Shown: positions 25,937 through 36,106, counted from the stretch's first letter. The stretch is DNA of 64,000 nt from an uncultured Bacteroidales bacterium (GCA_905233585.1 CAJOFD010000006.1:1-64000); one strand, 5' to 3'. Notes: a model not told the origin generated them from the letters alone. Numbers and translations are program-made.

Positions 25937-26814
25937 CAATCTTGTTTTAATTCAAATTGTTCTCCGTTAAACACATAAACGATTGTTTCTATCGTTCCAT
26001 CTGAATTTTTCATCGTATAAACAAGTTGCTGTTTTTTATAATCGAACTTACTAAGCACATTCATATCTTTGGGATACAACATAAAACAATATTCTTCCAA
26101 TGAAGAAAAACCGATATAATCAAAATGTAAAGTATCGTTTTGCAAAGCCAACACCGTTGAACCCTTAAATTTTTGAGAACCATTCATATCTCCCTCAAAA
26201 TTAACAAGATATAAATTTTTATCTATCCGACTATTTAATTTGTAAACAGCCGTGATTTTACTTGCCTTAAAATCTATATCGTGTGTATTTTGTCCTTGTT
26301 TATTAAAAGCGGTTCTTAGTTTTTTGTCTTTTGTAAAATACTGAAAAACATTTATATTTGAATTAAACGGAGCACCAATATTTTCATTCCAACTATAAGC
26401 ACGCAATTGTTTGTCTGAAGAAACAGCCGTAGAAAGCATCTTATGTTTTAATGGATTATAAACACTTTCTATATCTTGCAAAATATTTTGCATATAATGT
26501 ATGGCCATATAGTTTAACGAATCCGTTACATTATACGCATCTATCTGATTAGTATCCACTACACGTGTTAAAGAATCCAATATGGCATACAAAACCTTTC
26601 TTTTTTCAATAAAAGTTGTTTCGGGTATTTCATATTCTTCTATACGATTACGTACTTCTATAGGATTATTACCGGCAACAACAACAATACCTTCTGTGGT
26701 ATCTTCTCTGGCATAACGATGAATATCTATGGGGTCTTCTATTGTATTTTCTTGATTTCCACAAGCATTCATCAGAATCAATATGACTAAAAAGACAAAT
26801 AAATTTTTGCACAT
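25936..26814 (-). CDS. Unrecognised lipoprotein encoded before the ABC exporter
   Basis: 292 aa from the ATG at 26814. This start gives a lipobox (LMNAC, Cys18) and follows a TACTTTTG element at 26843-26850; a longer frame from 26853 would run through that element. The mature part has an alpha-helical first half and a beta-rich second half (YKLNSRIDKNLYLVNFEGDMN, then YIGFSSLEEYCFMLYPKDMN). I do not recognise the family. It overlaps the exporter start by one base, so both proteins are made from one message; a periplasmic role linked to the exporter is an inference. Confidence 0.75.
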   Translation of the reverse strand: MCKNLFVFLVILILMNACGNQENTIEDPIDIHRYAREDTTEGIVVVAGNNPIEVRNRIEEYEIPETTFIEKRKVLYAILDSLTRVVDTNQIDAYNVTDSLNYMAIHYMQNILQDIESVYNPLKHKMLSTAVSSDKQLRAYSWNENIGAPFNSNINVFQYFTKDKKLRTAFNKQGQNTHDIDFKASKITAVYKLNSRIDKNLYLVNFEGDMNGSQKFKGSTVLALQNDTLHFDYIGFSSLEEYCFMLYPKDMNVLSKFDYKKQQLVYTMKNSDGTIETIVYVFNGEQFELKQD

Positions 26815-26842
26815 ACTTCTTCTTAGAAACAAAAATAAAAAA

Positions 26843-26850
26843 CAAAAGTA
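26843..26850 (-). promoter_or_regulatory. TAnnTTTG element, lipoprotein-ABC exporter operon
   Basis: Minus-strand TACTTTTG 28 bases before the preferred ATG at 26814. Confidence 0.5.
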
Positions 26851-26888
26851 CAATTTTTTCAGTAAACTTATCTAATTATCTAACACTC

Positions 26889-28745
26889 TTAAAATTGAAA
26901 ATATATAAACGCCTGAAAATCTGCAATATTAAATTGATACAAAATAAAAACAAACACCACAACTGCTATCGCCATCAGTGGCAGGGGCAAACAAGCAAAA
27001 TTATATCTATACCAACGCTTCCACCTTTCTGGCAACCAATGTATTATCATGCCAATTGCAAATAAAACAAATATACTATAATATTGTGTTACAATCTGTC
27101 CAATCAACGACCAATTCCAATGTCCACCAATTTGAGCCACCATATTTTGAGCCGTTTCCCATGCTTCCTTATTTGCTGTTGCCGGATCCAAATTGGAACC
27201 CGAACGGAAAAACAAACGTGTAAACGTTATAAAAACGAAAGTTGTAAAAATAGACCATGCCCTATTGATAATTGGCAATGTCCCCCCTTTCGTCAAAAGA
27301 CAATACAAAAAAGAAATAAATGTACCTATAAACAAAATACCTGTCCAAATTTCACCAATAACAAAAATTGGACGGGGAAATAAAAATTCAAAAAAAACAA
27401 AAATTGCAAATAAACTTGCCGTTATTAAAGTTTTCTGCCAAGCAGTACGATTACGCCATATTTTAAAAGATAAAATACCTACACCATTCAATCCACCCCA
27501 TATCATAAAATTCCAACTTGCCCCATGCCACAAACCGCCCAGCAACATTGTATTCATGAGGTTAATATTCGTATAAATTTTCTGTCTGACATTCGGGTAA
27601 AAAATACCTACTAACAATAACACAACAAAAAGAAGAGCAATAGTTAAGGTTACCCAAATTGAATTTGCCAAGAATATAATTATCAGTGCAATAATACCAA
27701 CTATCAAAAAAGTACCAGCCGTTGCATTGCGGTTACCTCCAAGCGGAATATACAGATATGATTGCAACCATTTTGACAACGAAATATGCCAACGTTTCCA
27801 AAAATTACTGGGATTTGTAGCCTTGTAGGGAGAATTAAAGTTTTTCGGCAAATAAAAGCCCATTATCATAGCAATGCCTATCGCAATATCTGTATATCCC
27901 GAAAAATCAGCATAAACTTGCAATGAATAACTAAATAAGGCCATTAGGTTTTCAAAACCTGTAAACATCAATGGATTGGCAAATACTCTGTCTATAAAAT
28001 TCACTGCCAAATAATCACTTAAAATCATCTTTTTGGCCAAACCATTCAATATCCAAAACACAGCGATTCCAAATTGTTTTTTGGTTAAAAAGAATTTTTC
28101 GTACAATTGCGGAATAAACTCATTGGCTCTAACTATCGGACCTGCAACCAACTGAGGGAAAAAGCTGACATAAAACCCAAAATCCAAAATATTTGTTACC
28201 GGCTTTACCTTACCTCGATATACATCGACAGAATAACTTATAGTTTGAAATGTATAAAATGATATACCTACAGGCAACAATATTCTATCTACCAAAAACG
28301 AAGACCCCGTCAAATTATTTGTCCATAAGGCTAAATAATTCACTACCTGAAAATTACTATGGAACAAATCATTAAACAAATTGGTAACAAAATACGCATA
28401 TTTAAAATAAAAAAGAACGCCTAAATTGATAATAACAGAAAAAAACAAAAACAATCGTTTTTTCCATTGTTTTTCAGTCGCAGCAATACATTGCCCCCAA
28501 ACAAAATCAGAACAAGTGGAAAATATTAATATCAATAAAAACAAACCGCTTGTTTTATAATAAAAGAATAGACTTACAGCAAACAAAAATGCATTTCTAA
28601 GCAATCTTTTGCTATGAAATATAGAAAAAATCACCATTACAAAAGCAAAAAATGCCCAAAAATAGAATTGGGTAAACAAAAGCGGTGTCTGCTCATTAAA
28701 TGCAAAAACTCTTTCTAAAAATGCTCGTATATTTATCCAATTCAT
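26889..28745 (-). CDS. MBOAT family O-acyltransferase (AlgI/DltB-like)
   Basis: 618 aa with about 12 membrane segments. The conserved core is clear: LLPVGISFYTFQTISY (157-172), FPQLVAGPIVRA (196-207), FWKRWHISLSKWLQSYLYIPLGG (His320) and LLGGLWHGASWNF with the putative catalytic His407. Members move an acyl group, usually acetyl, across the membrane to surface sugars or teichoic-type polymers. It is the last gene of a three-gene unit with two SGNH proteins (gaps 2 and 3 bases), which likely finish the transfer on the periplasmic side. The target glycan is not known. Confidence 0.95.
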   Translation of the reverse strand: MNWINIRAFLERVFAFNEQTPLLFTQFYFWAFFAFVMVIFSIFHSKRLLRNAFLFAVSLFFYYKTSGLFLLILIFSTCSDFVWGQCIAATEKQWKKRLFLFFSVIINLGVLFYFKYAYFVTNLFNDLFHSNFQVVNYLALWTNNLTGSSFLVDRILLPVGISFYTFQTISYSVDVYRGKVKPVTNILDFGFYVSFFPQLVAGPIVRANEFIPQLYEKFFLTKKQFGIAVFWILNGLAKKMILSDYLAVNFIDRVFANPLMFTGFENLMALFSYSLQVYADFSGYTDIAIGIAMIMGFYLPKNFNSPYKATNPSNFWKRWHISLSKWLQSYLYIPLGGNRNATAGTFLIVGIIALIIIFLANSIWVTLTIALLFVVLLLVGIFYPNVRQKIYTNINLMNTMLLGGLWHGASWNFMIWGGLNGVGILSFKIWRNRTAWQKTLITASLFAIFVFFEFLFPRPIFVIGEIWTGILFIGTFISFLYCLLTKGGTLPIINRAWSIFTTFVFITFTRLFFRSGSNLDPATANKEAWETAQNMVAQIGGHWNWSLIGQIVTQYYSIFVLFAIGMIIHWLPERWKRWYRYNFACLPLPLMAIAVVVFVFILYQFNIADFQAFIYFQF

Positions 28746-28747
28746 TG

Positions 28748-30019
28748 TTATTTATCTCTATTCAAATGTTTGACATATGCGTCCAACATGGCATTGTACA
28801 ACAAATCGCCAAGAACAAAATAGCCCTCTGTTGTAAAATGGACTTTATCCTTTTTGGCTAAACCTACTTTTTCCCATTCGGACATCGATTTCAAGCCTCC
28901 CATATAAGCAAATAAATCAAAAACGCCACAATGATAATACCTCGCCAATGAATAAAAAGCCTGCTGTGCCAAAAATCCATTAGTATTGTTTACATATCTT
29001 CGACTAATTCTCCTATAACTATCATTATTGGTGGTAAACAATACTTTACAATTAGGAGCAATTGTTTTTATCCGTTTTATCAATGTTTTATAATTATTAA
29101 TAAATTGCAATGTATCAAAATCATCACAATTGGCATCATTTATCCCGATAGAAAAAATACACAAATCAGGCTGAATGAGTTGCAAATCATTTTCTAACAA
29201 TTCACATTTGAGATAAGACGGTACACTTGCTCCATTGACACCTATATCAACATATGAAATACCTGATTTTTGGTTATCCACATAAAAACCTCGCAAATAA
29301 AAAGGTTGCCATAAAGTATCATCATGTACAAATTTCAAGGTAAAAGTATCGATATATGATTCTACATTAAAAGAATATGACAAAGTGGCCTCATTCCACG
29401 TACCATCTATTATTGTTGAGTCCTTCAATAGCAATTGCGGACGCACCCACATTGAATCACTATACCCTAAAACATGAATGATATTAAAATTATATGAAAG
29501 GCTATCGTTTTTTCTTGTAAAAATAGTTATGGTCGCCAAACTGTCTTCCGGCACCACACACATACCCGACAAACCTAAGGCAAAACAGGGTTCTCTTTGC
29601 GTATTTTTCGCCGATTGCCAATTGCCACTATAACTTGTAGAATAATTATATGGGTTATTGGTTTTAGCCACAGAAAAAGGGAACAATATTCCACGAGCTG
29701 CCACCAAGCCGGGCGACAATGTTAATAAATTGGCTCGCACTCTATTGGAAAAAATACCTGCTTGTATATGAGAACCTCCCATGTGTAAGATTGTCAATTG
29801 TTTTTTTTCTCCATTTATCAACAAATCATCTATTTTGTGAAAAATATCTTCATAAGCCAAACTATCATTGGCAGGAAATACCAATGACACACGTTCTTGA
29901 GGCTGATAAGGAGTATGAGGAATATTGCGGAAAACCGATTGTCCGCACATATCGTCGATTCGACAAAAATAAAAAAACAATCCAATGCAAAACGATAGAA
30001 CAAAAAACTTGCTTTTCAT
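28748..30019 (-). CDS. SGNH/GDSL-like protein, partner of MBOAT (GGS variant)
   Basis: 423 aa with a signal peptide or anchor (residues about 5-20). Block I reads ILHMGGSHIQAG, so the usual GDS is GGS: the nucleophile serine remains but the Asp is lost. Block III has SIGINDAN and block V KDKVHFTTEGY, giving the Asp-x-x-His pair. In MBOAT systems such SGNH proteins (AlgX/AlgJ- or PatB-like) transfer the acyl group to the glycan or remove it. It sits between the other SGNH gene and the MBOAT gene with gaps of 3 and 2 bases. Activity of this GGS variant is uncertain. Confidence 0.88.
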   Translation of the reverse strand: MKSKFFVLSFCIGLFFYFCRIDDMCGQSVFRNIPHTPYQPQERVSLVFPANDSLAYEDIFHKIDDLLINGEKKQLTILHMGGSHIQAGIFSNRVRANLLTLSPGLVAARGILFPFSVAKTNNPYNYSTSYSGNWQSAKNTQREPCFALGLSGMCVVPEDSLATITIFTRKNDSLSYNFNIIHVLGYSDSMWVRPQLLLKDSTIIDGTWNEATLSYSFNVESYIDTFTLKFVHDDTLWQPFYLRGFYVDNQKSGISYVDIGVNGASVPSYLKCELLENDLQLIQPDLCIFSIGINDANCDDFDTLQFINNYKTLIKRIKTIAPNCKVLFTTNNDSYRRISRRYVNNTNGFLAQQAFYSLARYYHCGVFDLFAYMGGLKSMSEWEKVGLAKKDKVHFTTEGYFVLGDLLYNAMLDAYVKHLNRDK

Positions 30020-30022
30020 CTC

Positions 30023-31462
30023 CTATTGCATTTTCATAAATTTGTCAATCATATCTTTAGGACAGGTTTTTCTTAACCGATAGAACTCATAATGAGTCAA
30101 AAATGAATTGGCAAGTATTTGTGCAATTTCATTCGCTCCTTTTTCGGTAAAATGCACATAATCACCGCCAGCCCATGCAGGAGAATGTTTTACCCATGAC
30201 ACCATGGAATTTTCTCCGCCCATCACATGAAACATATCCCAATATGCCGCTCCATTTGCCAAGGCTGTTTTTTTCAAAGCCTCATTCATATCTGGTAAAT
30301 ATGGATAAGTTTGCATTTTGCCATTTATACGTTTTGACATATCAGAAGGACCTATAAACAATATTTTTGCTTGAGGATTGCAATGTTGAATAAATTTTAT
30401 CTGTTTGGCTAACCTTTCCATATACGCATCTATAGCCTTTTGACTATTTATTTGAGGCATCATATTACCCCCGTATTGCAAAATTATCAACTTAACATTC
30501 ATCGTTTGATAAGCATTGGCTAATGTGGAGGAATCCATACGAGTGAAAATTGTGCCTGAACAGCCTCTCATAGGCACATTAGTTACACATACACCAGAGG
30601 TCCCCTCTACAGAAAGAGCATATATTTCTGCTGTACCATTCAATGAAACTGTTGTCTTATTTATGGGTTTATCCGATGTCCACTCCAAACGACTTACACC
30701 TTTATATGCAGAAGCAATAGAGCGTTGTTTGCCCATACAAGTAGCTGAAAAATTATTGCCATTGTTACCTAACAACAGAACTACTCTTGAAAAATTTTGC
30801 GTATTACGATATGTCCTTTCCGTATTGTATGCTGACACTGAAACATTTGCCTGCCCACATACTTGGCCAAGATTCGCCAACAAACCATATCTTTTATGTG
30901 AGGCTCGTGGTTGCGAAGTATCCCCATAAACTACATATCGAGATAATGCCCCTGAATAGGTTTGCCTTACTGTAAATGTAGGAATAGTTTGTATAGCTGG
31001 TAGCATACCCACCCCCTGTCCTCCAAACTTTTGTTGTAATTCATGTCGGAACAAACTTGTTATTCTATCCATTTCTATTTGAGAATCACCATAATGGAGG
31101 ATATGGACGGTTTTATTTTCTGTTTTTGCACGCTCAAATACGGCAAAAAGTGTATCATAATATTTGTAATTGTCCTTAGGAAAATATATTCGTGCAACAT
31201 TATTCCTTACATAATTACGATAAAAAGACAAACTATCCAATATCGAATTTTTACCGGAAACATCAGTTTGTGCTTTTAACAGTTCCACATTGGCATTTAT
31301 ATCTATAGTAGATTCTTGTTCTACCGCAAACACTTCATTTAAAGATGGAAATTTAAATGTTTTTGTTCCAATCTGCACTCCATCTTGTGGAAAAACAGCA
31401 CAGATAGCTGCTAACAAGGAAAACACAAATAGTATAAATATAACAATTTTATATGGTTTCAT
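30023..31462 (-). CDS. SGNH/GDSL-like protein, first gene of MBOAT operon
   Basis: 479 aa from the ATG at 31462 (M-K-P-Y-K). The longer frame from 31498 overlaps the TACTTTTG promoter element, so it is rejected. One N-terminal membrane anchor or signal (about 6-24). Block I is ILHYGDSQIEMDR, followed by a ILQYGGNMMP segment, GPSDMS and the block V motif GGDYVHFTEKGANE. It is a paralogue of the next gene; two SGNH proteins before one MBOAT suggests one acyltransferase and one partner or esterase. The operon is probably for O-acetylation of a surface polysaccharide. Confidence 0.88.
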   Translation of the reverse strand: MKPYKIVIFILFVFSLLAAICAVFPQDGVQIGTKTFKFPSLNEVFAVEQESTIDINANVELLKAQTDVSGKNSILDSLSFYRNYVRNNVARIYFPKDNYKYYDTLFAVFERAKTENKTVHILHYGDSQIEMDRITSLFRHELQQKFGGQGVGMLPAIQTIPTFTVRQTYSGALSRYVVYGDTSQPRASHKRYGLLANLGQVCGQANVSVSAYNTERTYRNTQNFSRVVLLLGNNGNNFSATCMGKQRSIASAYKGVSRLEWTSDKPINKTTVSLNGTAEIYALSVEGTSGVCVTNVPMRGCSGTIFTRMDSSTLANAYQTMNVKLIILQYGGNMMPQINSQKAIDAYMERLAKQIKFIQHCNPQAKILFIGPSDMSKRINGKMQTYPYLPDMNEALKKTALANGAAYWDMFHVMGGENSMVSWVKHSPAWAGGDYVHFTEKGANEIAQILANSFLTHYEFYRLRKTCPKDMIDKFMKMQ

Positions 31463-31473
31463 CTTTTTTTCTG

Positions 31474-31481
31474 CAAAAGTA
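31474..31481 (-). promoter_or_regulatory. TAnnTTTG element, SGNH-SGNH-MBOAT operon
   Basis: Minus-strand TACTTTTG only 11 bases before the ATG at 31462, so the message would be nearly leaderless. Confidence 0.5.
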
Positions 31482-31601
31482 ATAAAAAAAATAAACAACT
31501 ACCTATATTATATTCCATAAAACAATAATAGTTAGCGATATAACCACTAACTATTATATAAATATCAAATGTAACAACTTCAATTTTTCTAAAAAAATTT
31601 G

Positions 31602-31675
31602 TGACCCCGACAGGATTCAAACCTGTAACCTTCTGATCCGTAGTCAGATGCTCTATTCAGTTGAGCCACGGGGCC
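31602..31675 (-). tRNA. tRNA-Arg (anticodon ACG)
   Basis: 74 nt without an encoded CCA. Acceptor stem GGCCCCG / CGGGGTC (one G-U pair), D-stem GCTC/GAGC, anticodon stem TCTGA/TCAGA around loop CTACGGA with anticodon ACG, T-stem ACAGG/CCTGT around TTTGAAT, discriminator A. ACG needs TadA editing to inosine to read CGC and CGA. A TACCTTTG element lies 19 bases upstream. Confidence 0.97.
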
Positions 31676-31694
31676 ATACCCTTATGTTGATTTG

Positions 31695-31702
31695 CAAAGG
31701 TA
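31695..31702 (-). promoter_or_regulatory. TAnnTTTG element, tRNA-Arg
   Basis: Minus-strand TACCTTTG ends 19 bases before the mature tRNA 5' end. Confidence 0.55.
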
Positions 31703-31822
31703 TAAAAAAAAACTAAACATATCGTCTTTTTTTTTCATATTTTTTTACACATTCTAAAGCATTGATTATCTTATTCTATTTATCATTATTTGCTTGTATA
31801 AATAACATAATAGAATATTTTT

Positions 31823-31856
31823 TATAAAAAAAAGAGGTGTATTTCTACACCTCTTT
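31823..31856 (-). terminator. Terminator of the ribosomal protein supercluster
   Basis: Minus-strand AAAGAGGTGTA / TACACCTCTTT 11-bp stem with a 4-base loop, then a T8 tract; it lies 30 bases after the rplQ stop. Confidence 0.9.
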
Positions 31857-31886
31857 GGCTGATTTTGTAAGTGAATTTAACTTAGT

Positions 31887-32414
31887 TTACTCTTCTGTTG
31901 GAGCAGTCACAGGTTCTGCAGTATTTTCAACTACAGCCTCTGTTTGAGGAGTTTCTGCAACAGCCTCTACTTGTTCTTCTTCAATTTTCTTTTTAGCACC
32001 ACCTCTACGTGTTGATTTAGTTTTCTTCTTACCGCCTTTGTTTTGACTATAATTTTCATTATAATCAACCAATTCAATTATACACATTTCTGCGGCATCA
32101 CCAACGCGGAAGCCAGTTTTCAAAATTCGAGTGTATCCCCCTGGACGATTAGCCACTTTTTGAGAAATTTCTCTAAATAATTCTGAAACTGCTTCTTTGT
32201 TTTGCAAATAACTGAAAACTACTCTACGAGAATTGGTAGAATCATCCTTTGATTTTGTAATCAAAGGTTCTACATATTTACGAAGTGCTTTTGCTTTTGC
32301 AACTGTTGTATTTATTCTTTTGTGAAGAATAAGTGAAGATGCCATATTAGACATCATAGCCTTACGGTGTGCACTTGTTCTACCTAAATGATTTACTTTT
32401 TTTCCGTGTCTCAT
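31887..32414 (-). CDS. rplQ: 50S ribosomal protein bL17 with long acidic tail
   Basis: 175 aa. The conserved L17 domain fills residues 1-120 ([20 protein letters not shown] onward). A tail of about 55 residues follows, first Lys/Arg-rich ([18 protein letters not shown]), then acidic and Ala/Val/Pro-rich, ending EPVTAPTEE. Such tails are common in Bacteroidota. It is the last gene of the alpha cluster, 9 bases after rpoA, followed by the operon terminator. Confidence 0.98.
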   Translation of the reverse strand: MRHGKKVNHLGRTSAHRKAMMSNMASSLILHKRINTTVAKAKALRKYVEPLITKSKDDSTNSRRVVFSYLQNKEAVSELFREISQKVANRPGGYTRILKTGFRVGDAAEMCIIELVDYNENYSQNKGGKKKTKSTRRGGAKKKIEEEQVEAVAETPQTEAVVENTAEPVTAPTEE

Positions 32415-32423
32415 AATCTCTCC

Positions 32424-33419
32424 CTACTTTTCTAAATCCAATTTGTATTTTGAAATATTCATACCAAAATCTAAACCTTTCGATTTCACTAAATCTTCTA
32501 ATTCACTTAATGATTTTTTTCCGAAATTTCTAAATTTCAATAAATCTGCTTTTTGGAACGCAACCAAATCGCCAAGTGTATCAACTTCTGCTGTTTTTAA
32601 ACAATTCAAAGCTCTAACAGACAAATCCATATCTATCAATTTAGTTTTTAGCAATTGTCTGATATGCAATGAATTTTCATCAAATTCAGAGGTTAATTCA
32701 ACTTCATCTGTTGAAATATCTATTTTTTCATCAGAGAAGAGAACAAAATGTTGAATTAGAACACTAGCAGCTTTTTTCAAAGCTTCTTTGGGATGAACTG
32801 AAGCATCAGTAGTTATTTCAAAGACTAATTTTTCAAAATCTGTCTTTTGTTCTACACGATAATTTTCAACTCTATACATTACGTTTTTGATTGGAGTATG
32901 AATAGAATCCAAAACAATTACTCCATGACCTTCGTGAAGCATTCTGTTTTCTTCAATAGTAACGTATCCGCGTCCTTTATTGATTGTAAATTCTATATCC
33001 AATTTTACGCTTGGTTCCATTGAACAAATATGAAGGTCTGTATTCAATACTTGAAAATTATTGAGGAATTTATTCATATCACCTGCCACAAATTCATCTT
33101 GACCAGTAATAGTAACTCTCACTTTTTCTTCTGTTTGACCTTCAATTTTACTCTTTAGGCGTATCTGTTTTACATTCAGAACAATGTCTGTAACGTCTTC
33201 AATGACTCCAGGAATGGTAGCAAATTCATGGGCTACACCTTCTATTTTCATAGAAGTAATGGCATAGCCTTCCAAGGAAGATAGCAATACTCTACGGAGT
33301 GCATTTCCAATCGTTACACCATACCCTGGTTGTAGGGGACGAAATTCGAAAATCCCGAAAGAATCTGTCGATTCTATCATTAGCACTTTATCAGGCTTTT
33401 GAAAAGGTATTGTAACCAT
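32424..33419 (-). CDS. rpoA: RNA polymerase alpha subunit
   Basis: 331 aa. N-terminal assembly domain (about 1-230, with [26 protein letters not shown]) and a C-terminal DNA- and activator-binding domain (about 250-325, with [20 protein letters not shown] and [12 protein letters not shown]-like helices). It dimerises to nucleate RNA polymerase. It sits between rpsD (44-base gap) and rplQ (9-base gap), the usual alpha-operon order. Confidence 0.99.
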   Translation of the reverse strand: MVTIPFQKPDKVLMIESTDSFGIFEFRPLQPGYGVTIGNALRRVLLSSLEGYAITSMKIEGVAHEFATIPGVIEDVTDIVLNVKQIRLKSKIEGQTEEKVRVTITGQDEFVAGDMNKFLNNFQVLNTDLHICSMEPSVKLDIEFTINKGRGYVTIEENRMLHEGHGVIVLDSIHTPIKNVMYRVENYRVEQKTDFEKLVFEITTDASVHPKEALKKAASVLIQHFVLFSDEKIDISTDEVELTSEFDENSLHIRQLLKTKLIDMDLSVRALNCLKTAEVDTLGDLVAFQKADLLKFRNFGKKSLSELEDLVKSKGLDFGMNISKYKLDLEK

Positions 33420-33463
33420 TGTATATTAATTTTTATTATTTTTACTAAACTTTCAATTATTTT

Positions 33464-34078
33464 TTATTTAGAATACAACTCAACAATCAATTGTTCGTTG
33501 ATTTTTTCAGGTATTGCTTCTCTTTCCGGATATTGCATAAATTTGCCTGACATTTGATTGCTGTCCCATTCTAACCATGGATAAGCACTTGCACTTCTGC
33601 GACTCAAAGAATCTACGATTGCTTCACATGATTTAGAGCGTTCTCTTACACCTACAATATCGCCTGGTCTAACAGCATAAGATGGAATGTTTACCACATT
33701 GCCATTTACTACAATATGTCTGTGCGAAACCAATTGTCTTGCTGCTGCACGTGTTGGAGCAATACCCAAACGATAAACAACATTATCCAACCGGGCTTCA
33801 ATCATTTGCAATAATATTTCACCAGTAATACCTTTCTTTGCAGATGCTTTTTTGAAAGTATTTCTAAATTGACGTTCTAATATACCATAGATATATTTTA
33901 CTTTTTGTTTTTCTCTCAATTGCAATCCGTATTCAGATATTTTGCTTGACTTTGCAACTACACGACCTTTCATTGTTGCATTTTTCTCTTCTCGTCTTGT
34001 ATAAAATTTATCAGGTCCGTATATTTGGTCTTTAAATTTTCTTGCTATTTTTGTTTTAGGTCCAATATATCTTGCCAT
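33464..34078 (-). CDS. rpsD: 30S ribosomal protein uS4
   Basis: 204 aa. S4 RNA-binding domain around residues 97-160 ([12 protein letters not shown], then [13 protein letters not shown]). It nucleates 30S assembly on 16S rRNA and in many bacteria represses the alpha operon. The N-terminal part has no zinc cysteines. Gap to rpsK is 36 bases. Confidence 0.99.
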   Translation of the reverse strand: MARYIGPKTKIARKFKDQIYGPDKFYTRREEKNATMKGRVVAKSSKISEYGLQLREKQKVKYIYGILERQFRNTFKKASAKKGITGEILLQMIEARLDNVVYRLGIAPTRAAARQLVSHRHIVVNGNVVNIPSYAVRPGDIVGVRERSKSCEAIVDSLSRRSASAYPWLEWDSNQMSGKFMQYPEREAIPEKINEQLIVELYSK

Positions 34079-34114
34079 AAAATTATCTTTTTTCTTTCTT
34101 GTTAATAAAATTCA

Positions 34115-34504
34115 TTAAACTCTACGTCTTTTTGGCGGTCTGCAACCATTGTGTGGAAGAGGAGTAACATCTATAATTTCGGTTACTTCTATACCAGCAG
34201 CATTTATGGTACGAATAGCAGATTCACGTCCGCCACCAGGACCTTTAACATATACTTTTACTCTACGTAAGCCCAAATCATATGCAACTTTGGCAGCATC
34301 TTGTGCCGCAGTTTGTGCTGCATAGGGAGTATTCTTTTTAGAACCTCTAAAACCCATCTTACCTGCTGAAGACCAAGATATTGCTTGACCTATACTATTG
34401 GTTAACGTTACTATTACATTATTGAAAGATGCTTGAATATAAGCTCTTCCAATGGCGTCCACCTTTACTACTCTTTTTTTGGTAACTTTTGTTGTTTTTG
34501 CCAT
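34115..34504 (-). CDS. rpsK: 30S ribosomal protein uS11
   Basis: 129 aa, full length. Core motifs [21 protein letters not shown] and [13 protein letters not shown], ending in [12 protein letters not shown]. It forms the 30S platform near the mRNA exit. Gap to rpsM is 25 bases. Confidence 0.99.
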   Translation of the reverse strand: MAKTTKVTKKRVVKVDAIGRAYIQASFNNVIVTLTNSIGQAISWSSAGKMGFRGSKKNTPYAAQTAAQDAAKVAYDLGLRRVKVYVKGPGGGRESAIRTINAAGIEVTEIIDVTPLPHNGCRPPKRRRV

Positions 34505-34529
34505 AAATCTTTTTTAATTTTAAATGTTA

Positions 34530-34904
34530 CTACTTCGTTGCTTTCTTTTTATTGGCAACAACTTTCTTACGTCCTTTTCGTGTACGCGCATTGTTTTTCG
34601 TAGATTGACCACGAAGAGGTAATCCAATACGATGACGAATTCCACGATAACAACCAATGTCCATCAATCGTTTGATATTCATTTGGACTTCTGAACGAAG
34701 TGCTCCTTCAATTTTCATGTCCGCAATGATACCACGTATTGCGTTCAAATCATTATCATCCCAGTCTTGTACTTTCTTGTCAGGAGATACGTTGGCTTCT
34801 GCCAATATCTTCGCAGACGTTGAGCGACCAATACCGTAAATATAGGTTAAACCTATTACTCCTCTTTTGTTATTTGGTAAATCAATACCAGCAATTCTTG
34901 CCAT
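34530..34904 (-). CDS. rpsM: 30S ribosomal protein uS13
   Basis: 124 aa. Starts [20 protein letters not shown] and carries the Arg-rich [14 protein letters not shown] and [10 protein letters not shown] motifs. It contacts P-site tRNA and 50S bridges at the 30S head. It follows rpmJ by 30 bases. Confidence 0.99.
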   Translation of the reverse strand: MARIAGIDLPNNKRGVIGLTYIYGIGRSTSAKILAEANVSPDKKVQDWDDNDLNAIRGIIADMKIEGALRSEVQMNIKRLMDIGCYRGIRHRIGLPLRGQSTKNNARTRKGRKKVVANKKKATK

Positions 34905-34934
34905 ATATTATACTTTAATTTTATATTATTTAAA

Positions 34935-35051
34935 TTATCCTTGTCTTTGTTTAAATTTCGGGTTCTTTTTGTTTATAACATAAACCACACCTTTACGACG
35001 AACTATCTTACAATCGTCTGACCTTTTCTTTACTGATGTTCTAACTTTCAT
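34935..35051 (-). CDS. rpmJ: 50S ribosomal protein bL36
   Basis: 38 aa, [20 protein letters not shown] followed by the NPKFKQRQG end. Only Cys14 of the zinc ligand set is present, so it is the zinc-free type common in Bacteroidota. It lies between infA (10-base gap) and rpsM, its standard place. Confidence 0.97.
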   Translation of the reverse strand: MKVRTSVKKRSDDCKIVRRKGVVYVINKKNPKFKQRQG

Positions 35052-35061
35052 TTCTTTTACC

Positions 35062-35283
35062 TTAATTTTTATATCTAAAAATAATTCTTGCCTTTGTCAA
35101 ATCATAGATAGACATTTCCATTTTTACTTTATCTCCTGGCAATATCTTTATATAGTGCATCCGCATTTTCCCAGATACATGAGCAGTAACAATATGCCCG
35201 TTTTCGAGTTCTACTCTAAACATTGCATTTCCTAACGATTCTTTTACTATACCATCTTGTTCTATTGCCTCTTGCTTTGCCAT
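35062..35283 (-). CDS. infA: Translation initiation factor IF-1
   Basis: 73 aa, one S1/OB-fold domain: [38 protein letters not shown] and [11 protein letters not shown]. It binds the 30S A site during initiation. It follows map by 22 bases. Confidence 0.99.
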   Translation of the reverse strand: MAKQEAIEQDGIVKESLGNAMFRVELENGHIVTAHVSGKMRMHYIKILPGDKVKMEMSIYDLTKARIIFRYKN

Positions 35284-35305
35284 CTATGTTTCTATTTCTT
35301 TTTTT

Positions 35306-36085
35306 TTATTTATTTTTATTTAATACTTCTTCTATAAATTTATATGTGGACAAAACCTCTGTTCCATTATCTCTTATAGCCACCATGTGTTCATAATGTG
35401 CTGAAGGCAATCCATCGGCTGTTCTTGTTGTCCAACCGTCTCGATCTATACGGATATTCTTCACACCTAAATTTATCATGGGTTCTATACAGATAACCAA
35501 CCCTTTTTTTATCTTGGGACCACTGCCCTTTTGCCCATAATTGGGTACTTCCGGTGATTCATGCAAATTGCGACCGACTCCATGTCCGACCATTTCTCTC
35601 ACTACTGAATAGCCAAAACTTTCCACATAAGTTTGAATAGTATGACTAATATCTCCAATGCGATTTCCAACTACTGCTTGTTCTATACCTAAATACAAAG
35701 ATTGTTTGGTTCTATCACAAAGGTTTCTTATTTCTTCAGCAACTTCTCCTACACAAAATGTATAAGCATAGTCTGCATGGAATCCATTTTTTTTCGCTCC
35801 ACAATCAATAGAGACTATATCGCCATCGTGCAACTCATTTTGCCCCGGAATACCATGTACAATGACATCATTTACAGAAATACACAATGTTGCAGGAAAA
35901 CCATTATAGTTTTTAAAACTTGGTACTGCTCCATTGTCTCTAATAAAAGTTTCTGCTAATGTATCAAGTGTCTTACACCGTACTCCCGGACGAATTACTT
36001 TTGCAATCTCACCAAGAGTTTTTCCAACTATCAAAGAACTTTCCTTTAATACCTCTATTTCTCGTTCTGTCTTGAGATGTATCAT
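35306..36085 (-). CDS. map: Methionine aminopeptidase, type I
   Basis: 259 aa. All five metal ligands can be placed: Asp94, Asp105, His168, Glu201 and Glu232, each three positions before those of the E. coli enzyme; the HGVGRNLHESP motif is intact. It removes the initiator methionine from new proteins. It lies between secY (21-base gap) and infA, the usual Bacteroidota arrangement. No N-terminal zinc-finger extension is present. Confidence 0.98.
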   Translation of the reverse strand: MIHLKTEREIEVLKESSLIVGKTLGEIAKVIRPGVRCKTLDTLAETFIRDNGAVPSFKNYNGFPATLCISVNDVIVHGIPGQNELHDGDIVSIDCGAKKNGFHADYAYTFCVGEVAEEIRNLCDRTKQSLYLGIEQAVVGNRIGDISHTIQTYVESFGYSVVREMVGHGVGRNLHESPEVPNYGQKGSGPKIKKGLVICIEPMINLGVKNIRIDRDGWTTRTADGLPSAHYEHMVAIRDNGTEVLSTYKFIEEVLNKNK

Positions 36086-36106
36086 CTATCGGATTTCTTC
36101 TATACA

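Noticed and set aside
31463-31498. Longer N-terminus of the first SGNH protein
   Set aside because: The extension overlaps the TACTTTTG element, and the signal segment begins right after the ATG at 31462.
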